A stretch of 64,000 nt of DNA, from positions 1,736,001 through 1,800,000 of the forward strand of contig OZ244213.1 of the NCBI GenBank assembly GCA_965216905.1. The letters are read 5' to 3'. The notes beneath the pieces are model-generated. The model did not search any database. It was not told where the DNA came from and saw only the letters and a program-made list of their open reading frames with translations. Source of the DNA: G965216905 sp965216905. Its GTDB lineage: Bacteria > Actinomycetota > Acidimicrobiia > Spongiisociales > ZC4RG35. This document shows positions 42,749-52,107 of the stretch, one piece after another. Made by a program: the position numbers and the translations under genes. Positions within the stretch are counted from its first letter, which is position 1, and each line of letters begins with the position of its first letter.

Positions 42749-43554
42749 CTGGTGTGGGCGAGCTCGCGTTCGAGCTGATCCCATTCGCGTTCCTGCCGTG
42801 TCCACTGCACCCAGATCCAGGCGATGATCGCCAGCAGGTAGAAGCCACCTCCGAGCTTCATGATCACTCCGCCGATCGTCTGATCGGCGACGGCGCTCAG
42901 ACCCCACGCCGAGGCCGCGTCGCCGTAGGAGGGATAGAGCGGCTCACTGCTGAAGGTGAGGAAGGAGGCCGGGACGGTGGGGACCAACGTGTTCAGAAAC
43001 AACAACATCATCCGCATGGGCGGACGGAGACGGGGCAGGGCGGGGGTGGGGCTGAAGACCGACATCCACATCGACATGCCGGCCAGCAACATGAGGGCGT
43101 GCGCCCCGACGTGGAGCCAGCCGTACCGGTTTTGCAGCTCGATGGCCAGCGGCCAGTGGATGGCGACGATGGCGATGTTGAAGGCGAAGAATCCGACGAC
43201 CGGTGAGACGAAGTATCGAAGCACGGGGGCGGCACGCCCCAGCGTCCAGTCGGCCAGCCACCGAGGAGTTCCCACCAGCAGGAGCGGCGGTACGACGTAG
43301 CCGATCAGGAGATGCTCGACCATGTGCGCCGAGAACAGCGTCTGCTCGGCGAGATCGTGCATCGGCCACCACGCCGAGATGAACAGGATGGCGGTTCCCG
43401 CATGCCAGGCGAGGAGCTGGCCGGGGGATGCGGCTGCGGCACCCGGCGCGACGATGCGCCGGGTCCTGCGGTCGAGGTAGTGGTAGCCGACCAGCATGAA
43501 CGCCACGATGAACAGCACATCGAAATGGGGTTCGAAAGGCGGGAACCGGTTCAT
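42745..43554 (-). CDS. ctaG: Cytochrome c oxidase assembly protein (caa3-type CtaG)
   Basis: A 269-residue protein with seven predicted membrane spans, belonging to the Caa3_CtaG family needed for assembly of caa3 oxidase. It has AWWPMHDLAEQTLFSAHMVEHLLIG near residue 65 with conserved His, VPPLLLVGTPRW, and the HVGAHALMLLAGMSMWMSVF block. It follows subunit IV in the oxidase cluster after an 89-bp gap containing GGCTGGCTGATC twice. Confidence 0.88.
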   Translation of the reverse strand: MNRFPPFEPHFDVLFIVAFMLVGYHYLDRRTRRIVAPGAAAASPGQLLAWHAGTAILFISAWWPMHDLAEQTLFSAHMVEHLLIGYVVPPLLLVGTPRWLADWTLGRAAPVLRYFVSPVVGFFAFNIAIVAIHWPLAIELQNRYGWLHVGAHALMLLAGMSMWMSVFSPTPALPRLRPPMRMMLLFLNTLVPTVPASFLTFSSEPLYPSYGDAASAWGLSAVADQTIGGVIMKLGGGFYLLAIIAWIWVQWTRQEREWDQLERELAHTS

Positions 43555-43643
43555 TGCTCCTCACTCACCCCGGGTCAACCCGGCTGGCTGATCCGGCTGG
43601 CTGATCAGGCTGGCGCATCCCGGATAGGGTCTTTCTGGCCGGG

Positions 43644-43964
43644 TCAGCTCGAGAATGCCACGAACCCGAAGGAACCGAGAACCACGGCATACAGGAACAT
43701 CGCCAGCACGAACCCGCCGGTGAAGAACCGCGACAACGTCGACTGCTCGAACCGCAGGTGCATGTACCACCCGATCACGATCAGGAACTTCATGAAGGAG
43801 AGGACCACCAGCAGCGGTGCATCCCACCCGCCCATGTCGACGCTCTCGTTTATGTAGAAGAGCGCCACCTCGATCGCGGTGATCACCGCCAGGATGATGG
43901 CGATCTGGACGTACTGTCGGGGCGACGGATGCGCCGGTCCGTGGTGTTCGGCGGTATCGCTCAT
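43644..43964 (-). CDS. Cytochrome c oxidase subunit IV
   Basis: A 106-residue subunit with three membrane spans (YVQIAIILAVITAIEVALFY, LLVVLSFMKFLIVIGWYMHL, GGFVLAMFLYAVVLGSFGFV). KFLIVIGWYMHLRFE is the typical prokaryotic subunit IV core. Its ATG overlaps the coxC stop by 4 nt. Structural role in stabilising the oxidase. Confidence 0.88.
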   Translation of the reverse strand: MSDTAEHHGPAHPSPRQYVQIAIILAVITAIEVALFYINESVDMGGWDAPLLVVLSFMKFLIVIGWYMHLRFEQSTLSRFFTGGFVLAMFLYAVVLGSFGFVAFSS

Positions 43965-44584
43965 GCTGCACTCAAGAGGTAGACGAGGGTGAAGATCACG
44001 ATCCAGATGATGTCCACGAAGTGCCAGTACAAGCCCACCAGTTCCAGGTTGAGGCCCTGACGCTCCGAAAGCCGCCCCTGCCGAAGGCTCACACCCAGCA
44101 GCGAGAACAGCATCAGCACGCCGATGGCCACATGCACACCGTGGAACCCCGTCAGGAGATAGAACGACGATGCGGCCGGGTTGGTGGTCAGGGTCATCGC
44201 CTCGGCGGAGATGAACTCGAAGAACTCGAACACCTGGCCACCCAGGAAGACCGACCCCAGTGCTCCGGTGGCGAAGAGCCACGTCCGGGTGGACTCCTGG
44301 TCGTCGCGGGCCAATGCGTCGTGGGCCAGCACCATGGTCAGCGAGCTCATCAACAGCACGAATGAGCTGAACGATGTGAAGGGGATGTCGTAGATCTGGC
44401 GGGGTTCGACGCCGGCCGGGTAGTCGGTGCCGCCGTACAGGAGGTAGTTGGAGATCAGCGCCCCGAAGAACAAGAACTCGGAGCTGAGGAACACCCACAT
44501 GCCCAGCTTGCGATTGTCGATGCCGGTGGATTCGTGCTCGTCGTGGTGTTCGGTGGTCACGACGTCATGGGCGAGATCTGCCAT
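43961..44584 (-). CDS. ctaE: Cytochrome c oxidase subunit III
   Basis: A 207-residue protein with five spans, the short actinobacterial/caa3 form of subunit III. LGMWVFLSSEFLFFGALISNY near residue 27, SSLTMVLAHDALARDD, YLLTGFHGVHVAIGVL and LYWHFVDIIWIVIFTLVYLL are the family blocks with conserved Glu and His. Start and stop overlap ctaD (1 nt) and subunit IV (4 nt). Confidence 0.94.
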   Translation of the reverse strand: MADLAHDVVTTEHHDEHESTGIDNRKLGMWVFLSSEFLFFGALISNYLLYGGTDYPAGVEPRQIYDIPFTSFSSFVLLMSSLTMVLAHDALARDDQESTRTWLFATGALGSVFLGGQVFEFFEFISAEAMTLTTNPAASSFYLLTGFHGVHVAIGVLMLFSLLGVSLRQGRLSERQGLNLELVGLYWHFVDIIWIVIFTLVYLLSAA

Positions 44585-46617
44585 CAGACCTCCACCGGAG
44601 TGAGTTGGTCTGCACCGCCGCCGTCATCGTCTGCGTCGTGGTGGGGGTCGTGCGGCTCCTCCAGCGGCTCCATTCCCCACCCGAGCAGCCCGGCGATCGC
44701 CACGATCGCACCCAGGCCGATCAGCAGCTTGCCCCACAGTTCGGTGTGCCAGATGACTCCGTAGGCGATGAGCGGGAGACCGGCGGCCATCAGGAACGGG
44801 AAGTAGGACGGGTTGGGGAGGTGGATCGGCGCCGGCGGGTTGAGCCCCACGTGTTCCAGCTCGGCCACGTAGGCGTCGGCGCCCTCGCGGCGAACGGCCC
44901 GCCCTTCCTCGTCCTCGTCGTACTTCTTGTGCCAGAAGTCGTCGAGGCTGGTCACCACCGGGGCCACGGCGAAGTTGTACTCGGGCGTCGGGTTGGGGAT
45001 GGTCCACTCGATGGTGCGCGCATCCCACGGATCGAGGCCGGAGGCCTGCCCCTTCCGGCGCGACCAGGCCCAGTTGAACATGAAGATCAGTACTGCGAAG
45101 GCGATGGTGAACGCGCCGATCGTGGCGGCGAGATTCCACGGTCCGAAGTTGGCCTCGGCCGGGTACTTCCACGTTCGCCGCACCATGCCTTGGAGACCCA
45201 ACCAGTGCATCGGAGCAAAGGTCAGGTTGAAGCCGACGAACTGGATCCAGAAGTGGGCCTTGCCGAGTCGCTCGTTCAGGATCCGACCGGTCAGTTTGGG
45301 GAACCAGTAGTAGAGACCGGCGAAGATGCCGAAGATCGCCCCGCCGAACAGCACGTAGTGGAAGTGGGCGACGATGTAATAGGTGTCGGTCTGCTGCCAG
45401 TCGGAGGGGACCACCGCGTGGGTGACCCCCGACAGGCCGCCGATCACGAACTGGCTGACGAAGCCGATCGAGAACAGCATCGGGGTGGGAAAGCTGAGTT
45501 TTCCGCCCCACATCGTCCCGATCCAGTTGAAGATCTTGATCCCGGTGGGGATGGCGATCGTCATGGTCGCCAGGCCGAACGCCGCCTGCGCCACCGGGGT
45601 GATCCCCGAGGCGAACATGTGATGCGCCCACACACCGAAGCCGAGAAAACCGATTCCGGCGCCGGCGAACACCACCGCCGAGTACCCGAAGAGCGGCTTG
45701 CGGCTGAACACCGGCAGCACCTCCGAGACGATGCCCATCGTCGGCAGGATGAGGATGTAGACCTCGGGGTGGCCGAACAGCCAGAACAGATGCTGCCACA
45801 GGATCGGATCCCCACCCGAGGCCGCCTGATAGAAGGTGGTGCCGAAGCTCCGGTCGAAGGTGACCATGAACAGTGCGATGGCGATGATCGGCAGTGAGAA
45901 CAGGAGCAGGAAGGCGGTGACCATCATCATCCACACGAAGACGGGCATCCGCAGGAGGCGCATGCCCTGGGCGCGCATGTTGAGGATCGTGGTGATGAAG
46001 TTCACGGACGAGATCAGCGAGGCCACGCCCAGGATCTGGATGCCGAGTGCGGCGAAGTCGATGGCCAAACCGGGTGAGTACGACGGTCCGGCGTTGGGTT
46101 GATAGAGGAACCAACCCCCGTCCGGCAAGCCACCCAGCAGCGTGACGTCCTCCGGTAACAGATTTCCGGCGACGCCGGTGGCGGCGTTGATCGGTGCGAC
46201 CGGATCGGAGAAGAGGATCACCGAGTACAAGAACAGGCCGCCCATCAGGAAGATCCAGAACGAGAGCGCATTCATCCGTGGGAAGGCAACGTCACGCGCC
46301 CCGATCATCAGGGGCAGCAGGTAGTTCATGAAGGCCGCCGCAGCCGGCATGACGAACAGGAACACCATCGTCACTGCATGGGTCGTGAACAGCCCGTTGT
46401 ACTCGGCGGCGGTGAGGAACTCGTTGTTGGGCGCCGCCAGCTGGAGCCGGATCAGCAACGCCTCGATGCCGCCGATCAGGAAGAAGGTGAAGGCGGTGTA
46501 GCCATACATGATGCCGATCTTCTTGTGATCGACGGTGGTGATCCACGACCAGAATCCGCTGGTCGAGGCGGGCCGGCGGAACGCCGTGGTTGCGGGCCGG
46601 GAAGCCGTGGCGGTCAT
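44584..46617 (-). CDS. ctaD: Cytochrome c oxidase subunit I
   Basis: A 677-residue catalytic subunit carrying low-spin heme and the heme-CuB center. His ligands appear in NGLFTTHAVTMVFLFVMP and in the CuB motif GHPEVYILILP (about residue 282). The paired HHMFASG (about 330) and the axial HFHYVLFGG (about 420) complete the set. About twelve spans form the core, and a C-terminal extension adds two more (YFPFLMAAGLPLIAYGVIW, LLIGLGAIVAIAGLLGWG) plus an acidic tail. ATG 46617 overlaps the coxB stop (ATGA). Confidence 0.97.
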   Translation of the reverse strand: MTATASRPATTAFRRPASTSGFWSWITTVDHKKIGIMYGYTAFTFFLIGGIEALLIRLQLAAPNNEFLTAAEYNGLFTTHAVTMVFLFVMPAAAAFMNYLLPLMIGARDVAFPRMNALSFWIFLMGGLFLYSVILFSDPVAPINAATGVAGNLLPEDVTLLGGLPDGGWFLYQPNAGPSYSPGLAIDFAALGIQILGVASLISSVNFITTILNMRAQGMRLLRMPVFVWMMMVTAFLLLFSLPIIAIALFMVTFDRSFGTTFYQAASGGDPILWQHLFWLFGHPEVYILILPTMGIVSEVLPVFSRKPLFGYSAVVFAGAGIGFLGFGVWAHHMFASGITPVAQAAFGLATMTIAIPTGIKIFNWIGTMWGGKLSFPTPMLFSIGFVSQFVIGGLSGVTHAVVPSDWQQTDTYYIVAHFHYVLFGGAIFGIFAGLYYWFPKLTGRILNERLGKAHFWIQFVGFNLTFAPMHWLGLQGMVRRTWKYPAEANFGPWNLAATIGAFTIAFAVLIFMFNWAWSRRKGQASGLDPWDARTIEWTIPNPTPEYNFAVAPVVTSLDDFWHKKYDEDEEGRAVRREGADAYVAELEHVGLNPPAPIHLPNPSYFPFLMAAGLPLIAYGVIWHTELWGKLLIGLGAIVAIAGLLGWGMEPLEEPHDPHHDADDDGGGADQLTPVEV

Positions 46618-47732
46618 GAGTTGGACCCGAGCCAAGCGATCACGTTCTCGATCTCCTCACCGGTCAGATTCAGGTTGGGCATGTACGACCCGGGCTTGAT
46701 GTCGGGTGGATTGGCCAGCCACAACGACAACGCCTCCCCGTACTGCAACCCTTCGTAGGGTAAATAGGCACCGGCGAACACGTTCCGGCTGGCGAAGTGG
46801 GTCAGATCGGGGCCGTTGAAGGCATCGTCGGCCAGCGGGGGCACGGCCAACCCGGCGGCCTCGAGTGCGTTCCGATCGGCATCGGTGTAGTTCACGTTGT
46901 GACAGGCCGCGCAGCCCTTCTCGACGAACACTTGCAGCCCGGCCCGTTCCGGGGTGCCCTCGGCCGGAACCGTCGCCGGCTGCTGCTGGGCTTCGACCCA
47001 CGCCTCCCAATCCGCCTCAGAGAGGGTCTCCGCCCGGGCTCGCATCAGCGAGTGGGAGAGACCGCAGAACTCTGCACAGTGCCCCCAGAACTCTCCGGGC
47101 TCGTCGGACTGGAGGCGCAGCAGTGTCTCCTGACCCGGAATGAGGTACCGCTTTCCGTTCAGCGCCGGGATCCAGAAGTTGTGAAGCACGTCGTCGGAGG
47201 TCATCCGGGCACAGACCTCTCGACCGGCCGGCATGACCAAGACGTTGGCGGTGGTGATGTCGTGCTCGGGATAGTGGTACTCGAACCACCACTGATGCCC
47301 GATGATCTCGACGTCCATTGCGTCGGGGCCACACTCGGTGAGGTCGAACACGGTCTGCACGGTCGGTACCGCGATGCCGGCCAAGATCAGGGCCGGAATG
47401 GCGGTCCAGGTCACCTCGAGGACGGCGTTCCCATGGACCTGCTTGGGCTCTTTCCGGCCCGGACGGTCACGGAAGACGAAGACGACGACGAGTAGCGCCG
47501 CCTGCACCACGACGAAGATGACGGTGGCCACCCAGAACACCGGCCAGAAGATGGCATTGATCTGCTGGGAGAACGGCCCGGCCTCCTCGAACGTGGTGAG
47601 CGGGGAGTCGAGGGAGAGTCGAAGATCGCCACACGCGGTCAGGAGCATCGCCAATGCGGCCGCCGACCAGGCGAAACGCGGGGTTCTGCGGCGGCTCGGC
47701 ATGGCGGGCATCATACGGTTGGTCGGGGACAT
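46614..47732 (-). CDS. ctaC: Cytochrome c oxidase subunit II fused to cytochrome c (caa3 type)
   Basis: A 372-residue lipoprotein. The lipobox is AMLLTAC (Cys about residue 33). Two membrane spans, IFWPVFWVATVIFVVVQAAL and ALILAGIAVPTVQTVF, follow. The CuA domain has IGHQWWFEYHYPEHD and CAEFCGLSHSLMRA (Cys-x3-Cys, His, Met). A C-terminal cytochrome c domain has CAACHNVNY for heme attachment and GSYMPNLNL with the likely axial Met. The fusion makes this a caa3-type oxidase that carries its own electron donor. ATG 47732 is one of several nearby in-frame ATGs. Confidence 0.95.
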   Translation of the reverse strand: MSPTNRMMPAMPSRRRTPRFAWSAAALAMLLTACGDLRLSLDSPLTTFEEAGPFSQQINAIFWPVFWVATVIFVVVQAALLVVVFVFRDRPGRKEPKQVHGNAVLEVTWTAIPALILAGIAVPTVQTVFDLTECGPDAMDVEIIGHQWWFEYHYPEHDITTANVLVMPAGREVCARMTSDDVLHNFWIPALNGKRYLIPGQETLLRLQSDEPGEFWGHCAEFCGLSHSLMRARAETLSEADWEAWVEAQQQPATVPAEGTPERAGLQVFVEKGCAACHNVNYTDADRNALEAAGLAVPPLADDAFNGPDLTHFASRNVFAGAYLPYEGLQYGEALSLWLANPPDIKPGSYMPNLNLTGEEIENVIAWLGSNS

Positions 47733-47755
47733 CGTCGAACCAATCGGAACGGGTG

Positions 47756-48589
47756 TCAGCGGAGGTCGGCGAGGGCTCGTTCGATCTCGAAGCTGCCCAC
47801 CGCACCCTCGAACGAAGCGGTCACGATGCCGTGGGAGTCGACGACGAACGCCCATGGCTCGGTGAACAGCCCCCACTCGGTGACCGCCGGCACCTCGATC
47901 AGCTCGCCCTGGGTGTCGTCGATGTTCTCGAACACCTCGACGTGGACGAAGTTGATGTCGGGTTGCCCCACCGCCACCGCTTTCACGACATCGAGCGTCG
48001 GGCCGCACGCCGCCGTCTGGCAGAAGGCCGGGGTGGCGAACACGATCACCGTGGGGCGGCCGGAAGTGACCGCCTCCGCCACCGACATGGTGTAGAAGGA
48101 CGGCTCCGGCTCCGGATCGGTCGTCAATTCCTCGAGATCGTGGTCGGCCGTCGTCCGACTCTCACTCCGTGGCGCCGGGTCCCCGATCTTCGGAATGGGC
48201 GTCGTCTCGACCACCTGAAGCCCGGCCGGTGTCGTGGACCCGTCGGGCATCTCCAGGCTGAGTCCATAGTTGCCGGCCGCCGGCAGATCGAGCGTGGCGG
48301 CGTAGAACCCGCGAACGTCTTCGATGGCCCACACCCACTCGGTCTCGGCATCCGCGACTCGCTCCTCGCCTTCCCAGAGCACGGCGGTGGCGGGGAGGTC
48401 GGGTCCGCCGATCAGATCCTGATCGGCGTCGGCCGCCAGCGCCAGGACGCGTTGGGCGCCGGGTGTGAGCGTTCCGTGGGAGCTGGCGACGATCGTGTGC
48501 CCGAGCGGTTGCGACGAGCCGCAGGCCGCCGTCAGCAGGGCGCACGCCAGAACGGTGATTCGCCAAGGGGTGCGGAGCATCGTGGCCAT
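47756..48589 (-). CDS. Thioredoxin-like lipoprotein near the oxidase genes
   Basis: A 277-residue lipoprotein with lipobox LACALLTAAC. An N-terminal beta-sandwich-like region (about residues 25-140) is followed by a thioredoxin-fold domain. In that domain PTVIVFATPAFCQTAACGP gives a CX4C pair instead of the CxxC of TlpA or CxxxC of Sco1. FTEPWAFVVDSHGIVTASFEG is the cis-Pro region and C-terminal strand. Its place beside subunit II suggests a role in CuA delivery or thiol upkeep (inference). ATG 48580 is an alternative start. Confidence 0.82.
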   Translation of the reverse strand: MATMLRTPWRITVLACALLTAACGSSQPLGHTIVASSHGTLTPGAQRVLALAADADQDLIGGPDLPATAVLWEGEERVADAETEWVWAIEDVRGFYAATLDLPAAGNYGLSLEMPDGSTTPAGLQVVETTPIPKIGDPAPRSESRTTADHDLEELTTDPEPEPSFYTMSVAEAVTSGRPTVIVFATPAFCQTAACGPTLDVVKAVAVGQPDINFVHVEVFENIDDTQGELIEVPAVTEWGLFTEPWAFVVDSHGIVTASFEGAVGSFEIERALADLR

Positions 48590-48637
48590 TATGGCCGCTG
48601 GTCCGCGTACCCGGACTCGTCGGTAACCTGAGCGGCG

Positions 48638-49525
48638 ATGAGTGCACCCGCCGCCCTCCAGCCGGTCTCTCGGCGATCTGCGATCGGCGCCTACGTCGCA
48701 TTGACGAAGCCCCGGATCATCGAGCTGCTCCTGATCACCACGGTTCCGGCGATGGCGGTGGCCGCAGCCGGATGGCCGGGAACCTGGTTGGTCGTCGCAA
48801 CCCTGATCGGAGGGACGCTCTCGGCAGGTGGAGCGAACGCGCTGAACAACTTCTACGACCGGGACATCGACGAGATCATGCGGCGAACGTCCCGGCGTCC
48901 GCTCCCGGAGCACGAGATCGAACCCCCGGCGGCGTTTCGGTTCGGATGGGCGCTGGGGATCGCAGGGTTCGTGTGGTTGTGGGCGTTCACCAACCTGCTG
49001 GCGGCATCGCTGTCGACCGGTGCGTTGTTGTTCTACGTCTTCGTGTACACCCGGACCTTGAAACGCCGGACGGATCAGAACATCGTCATCGGTGGTGCTG
49101 CCGGGGCGGCGCCGGCCCTGGTCGGATGGGCGGCGGTGACCGGCTCACTGCACCTTCCGGCGTGGATCCTCTTTGCGATCATCTTCGCCTGGACTCCTCC
49201 GCACTTCTGGGCGTTGGCCATGCGGTACGAGGACGACTACGCCTCGGCCGGGGTGCCGATGATGCCGGTGGTGCGGGGCCCGGAGGCCACCAGCCGGTCG
49301 ATGCTCCTATACAGCGGGATCACCGTGCTGTTCTCCATGGCGCTGATCCCGGCCGCCGGCATGGGCTGGATCTATCTCCTGGCGGCCGTCCTGCTCGGTG
49401 CGTGGCTGCTGATCGAAACGGCGCGAGTGCTGTGGCAGCCCGTCCGGGCGATGAAGCTCTTCACCTTCTCGACCGTATACCTGGCGGTGCTCTTCGCGGC
49501 GATGCTCGCCGATCGCCTCGTCTGA
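48638..49525 (+). CDS. ctaB: Protoheme IX farnesyltransferase (heme o synthase)
   Basis: A 295-residue UbiA-family prenyltransferase with about nine spans. It transfers farnesyl to heme b to make heme o, the precursor of heme a for the oxidase. The Asp-rich motif NNFYDRDIDEIMRRTSRRPL is near residue 73 and the second, WTPPHFWALAMRYEDDYASA, near residue 185. Divergent from the thioredoxin-like lipoprotein. A TAACCT -10-like box ends 8 nt before the ATG. Confidence 0.96.
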   Translation: MSAPAALQPVSRRSAIGAYVALTKPRIIELLLITTVPAMAVAAAGWPGTWLVVATLIGGTLSAGGANALNNFYDRDIDEIMRRTSRRPLPEHEIEPPAAFRFGWALGIAGFVWLWAFTNLLAASLSTGALLFYVFVYTRTLKRRTDQNIVIGGAAGAAPALVGWAAVTGSLHLPAWILFAIIFAWTPPHFWALAMRYEDDYASAGVPMMPVVRGPEATSRSMLLYSGITVLFSMALIPAAGMGWIYLLAAVLLGAWLLIETARVLWQPVRAMKLFTFSTVYLAVLFAAMLADRLV

Positions 49526-49654
49526 CACCGCTCTCCGTCCTCGACGACTCGGTCGCGGTTCCGAACGGGAGACGGCCGCGTCGGGGTGACCCTGGTCGGG
49601 ATTGGGGGAGGTCCCCGAAGGCGGCGACCACCCGGTTCGGGCAGCGTGTTCCCC

Positions 49655-51265
49655 ATGGACACGACCACCAAACCCCCTGTCGAAGCACCTTCTGCCGTTG
49701 ACTCGTTCCAGGCGTGGTTCAAGACCCGTGATCCGGGCGTTTGGCTGCTGCGGGTCGGACTGTTGCTGCTGGCCGGAGCCGGTGGCTGGTTCATCCGATA
49801 CGCCGTCGTCGAAGGTTGGGTCGGCCCGGTGACCAGGTTGGTCCTGGCGTCGATCACTGCCATCGGTCTCGTCGTCACCGGCGACCGCATCCGGGCGGCA
49901 CGGCGGTATCTGGCCACCGCCCTCAGCACGACGGGTATCGCCCTCGCCTACTTCGTGACCGTCGCCGCCGCACAGGATCTGGGAACACCACCGGCATGGA
50001 CGCTGACGATGTCGCTGATCCTGGCCGGCGCGACGGTGCTCCTGGCCATCCGGCAGCGATCGTCGCTGGTGGCTGCCACCGGCCTCTTCGCCGCCGCCAT
50101 CGCACCCGGATTGGTCACCGAGGCGGTGCATCTGCCTCCCACGTACTCGATCGTGATCCTCGGTGCGGCCGGCTTCCTCATGCACCGGCTCCAATGGCAG
50201 GCGCCGCTCGGTGTCGTTTCGGTCGCGTTCACCGCCCTCGGTTCGGTGACCTGGCTGGCAGGTGTCGACGAGCCGGGCTCGTTGGCAGTGGTGCTGGTGG
50301 CGGTGTGGGTCGTGGCGCTGGCCACCAGCACCACGTTCGTTCTGCGCCAAGAGGAGGGCATCCAACCCTGGCGAGCAGTCGTGCCGCTGGCTTCGCTGCT
50401 CTCGGCGGTGGGTGCGATCGCCGCCGCCGCTCTCTGGTTGGACGAAGTCCAGGACGGCTTCCGGGGATTGGTCATCGCCGCCGCCATGGTGGCCGTCGTG
50501 CATGTGGCGGTGGCCGCCGTGGTCTCCGCCCGTCGGTTCGGCGTCGGGTTGGTGCGCGATCTATTCGTCCTCGCCCACGTCGGAGTCGCCACCTCGAGTG
50601 CTGCGATCGCGGTGTCGGATGCTTGGAGTTGGCGGAGCCTGCCTCCGGTGCTGGCCGTCTCCGCCGCCGGCATCGTGGCGTTCGGCGTGCGCCGGGGACG
50701 TTGGCCCCTCACATACGGTGGACTGGCGATGCTGGCTCCGCTGCTCGCCCTGTGGGCATGGTCGCTCGATTCGGCCCCTCGGGCGTTCGAGATCGAGTTG
50801 GGTATGGCGGGCGTGGTGCCACTGGTGCTCACGGTGCTCGCCGTCGGACTTCACGGATCGACGGATTCCACTCTCACCGGTGCCTCGGTGGTGCTCGGTT
50901 GGACGGCGGCCGTCACCGGCACCGGGTGGACGGTGCAGGTCTCCGATCGGCTCGATCCATGGGCCGGGGTGCTGGTCACGCTGCTGTGGATGCTGGGAGG
51001 AGCGGTGATCGCCGCCGCCGCCACCCGCCGGCGCACCGCGTTTGGTGGTGTGGGTCTGGTCGGGCTGGCCGTTGCCAAGCTGGTGTTCGACGACACCGCC
51101 ACCCTCGACCCACTCGCCCGGGTGACGGTCTATGCCGTGCTCGGTGCCTGCCTCACCGGGGCCGGGTGGTGGGCACTCCGGCGACGGTCCACCCCGTCGG
51201 TGTCACCATCCACCGATTCGCCGGCGGTCTCGGTCGCCCCCAGGCAGGAGCAGACGAGAATCTGA
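49655..51265 (+). CDS. DUF2339-like membrane protein
   Basis: A 536-residue protein with about fifteen hydrophobic segments in near-continuous succession, typical of DUF2339 proteins (PF10101). WLLRVGLLLLAGAGGWFIRY near residue 30 and the late GGVGLVGLAVAKLVFDDTATLD are the most family-like parts. Function unknown. ATG 49655 (MDTTTKPPVEAP) is preferred over an upstream in-frame ATG at 49586 because the upstream part is low-complexity Arg/Gly. Confidence 0.75.
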   Translation: MDTTTKPPVEAPSAVDSFQAWFKTRDPGVWLLRVGLLLLAGAGGWFIRYAVVEGWVGPVTRLVLASITAIGLVVTGDRIRAARRYLATALSTTGIALAYFVTVAAAQDLGTPPAWTLTMSLILAGATVLLAIRQRSSLVAATGLFAAAIAPGLVTEAVHLPPTYSIVILGAAGFLMHRLQWQAPLGVVSVAFTALGSVTWLAGVDEPGSLAVVLVAVWVVALATSTTFVLRQEEGIQPWRAVVPLASLLSAVGAIAAAALWLDEVQDGFRGLVIAAAMVAVVHVAVAAVVSARRFGVGLVRDLFVLAHVGVATSSAAIAVSDAWSWRSLPPVLAVSAAGIVAFGVRRGRWPLTYGGLAMLAPLLALWAWSLDSAPRAFEIELGMAGVVPLVLTVLAVGLHGSTDSTLTGASVVLGWTAAVTGTGWTVQVSDRLDPWAGVLVTLLWMLGGAVIAAAATRRRTAFGGVGLVGLAVAKLVFDDTATLDPLARVTVYAVLGACLTGAGWWALRRRSTPSVSPSTDSPAVSVAPRQEQTRI

Positions 51266-51267
51266 GT

Positions 51268-52107
51268 TCAGTGCGGCGGTTCGAGACGGTTCCGGAGGTC
51301 GTCGACATCGAGGTCGGGCTGGGGGTACGCCAGGTTCATGGCCTCCATCGTCTCCACCAGCAGCGTGGCGATCGCCCAGTTGCGGTACCACTTGTGGTCG
51401 GCAGGGATGATGTACCAGGGAGCCCAGTCGGGCGACGTGGCGGCCACGGTCTCGCCGTACGCGAGTTGGAAGTCGTCCCATCGGGTGCGCGTGTCCAGAT
51501 CGCCAGGATCGAACTTCCACCGCTTGTCGTCCCTTCGAAGCCGTCGCAGGAACCGGCGCCGCTGCTCGTCGTAGCCGAGATGCAGCAAGCATTTGATGAT
51601 CGTCACATCGCGGTCGACCAGTCGCTTCTCGAATTCGAGGATCTCGTCGATCCGTTGATCCCGCTGGTCGGTGTCGATCTCGCCGTGGACGAAAGGCACC
51701 AGGACGTCTTCGTAGTGGGACCGGTTGAAGACGCCGAGCTCACCCGGTTCCGGCACGCCCTTTTCGATTCGCCACAGAAAGTGGTGAGACCGCTCTTCTT
51801 CCGTGGGCTCGTCGAACGTCGACACGTTGACGCCGGCCGGGTTCACGAGTCGGACGACGTGTTTGATCGTGCCGTTCTTGCCGGAGGCATCGGTGCCCTG
51901 GAGCACGAGGAGGATGGCTCGCCGCTTCTCCGCGTAGAGAAGTTCGTGGAGATCGAACAGTGGATCGGCCATTCCGTCGAGACCGTCCTTCGCCTCATCC
52001 TTGCCGTCGACTCCCGGCGTGGTCCCGGTCGGGAAGCCGGCGAGCGTGAAGGCACCATCCTCGTCGACCGGCGCCACCAGTCGTTCCAGCAGACGATCAG
52101 ACATCAT
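51268..52107 (-). CDS. ppk2: Polyphosphate kinase 2 family protein
   Basis: A 279-residue PPK2-type phosphotransferase that moves phosphate between polyphosphate and nucleotides. Walker A is LQGTDASGKNGT near residue 68. FNRSHYEDVLV near residue 130 and the lid-side KFDPGDLDTRTRWDDF are the family's conserved blocks. Whether it prefers NMP or NDP cannot be told. ATG 52107 or 52104 overlaps the YihY gene's stop, so it is the last gene of a five-gene minus operon on lipids and phosphate. Confidence 0.93.
   Translation of the reverse strand: MMSDRLLERLVAPVDEDGAFTLAGFPTGTTPGVDGKDEAKDGLDGMADPLFDLHELLYAEKRRAILLVLQGTDASGKNGTIKHVVRLVNPAGVNVSTFDEPTEEERSHHFLWRIEKGVPEPGELGVFNRSHYEDVLVPFVHGEIDTDQRDQRIDEILEFEKRLVDRDVTIIKCLLHLGYDEQRRRFLRRLRRDDKRWKFDPGDLDTRTRWDDFQLAYGETVAATSPDWAPWYIIPADHKWYRNWAIATLLVETMEAMNLAYPQPDLDVDDLRNRLEPPH

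Noticed and set aside
43565..43643. GGCTGGCTGATC direct repeats between ctaG and subunit IV
   Set aside because: Only two copies plus a partial one, no palindrome or promoter context; too little to call a regulatory element.
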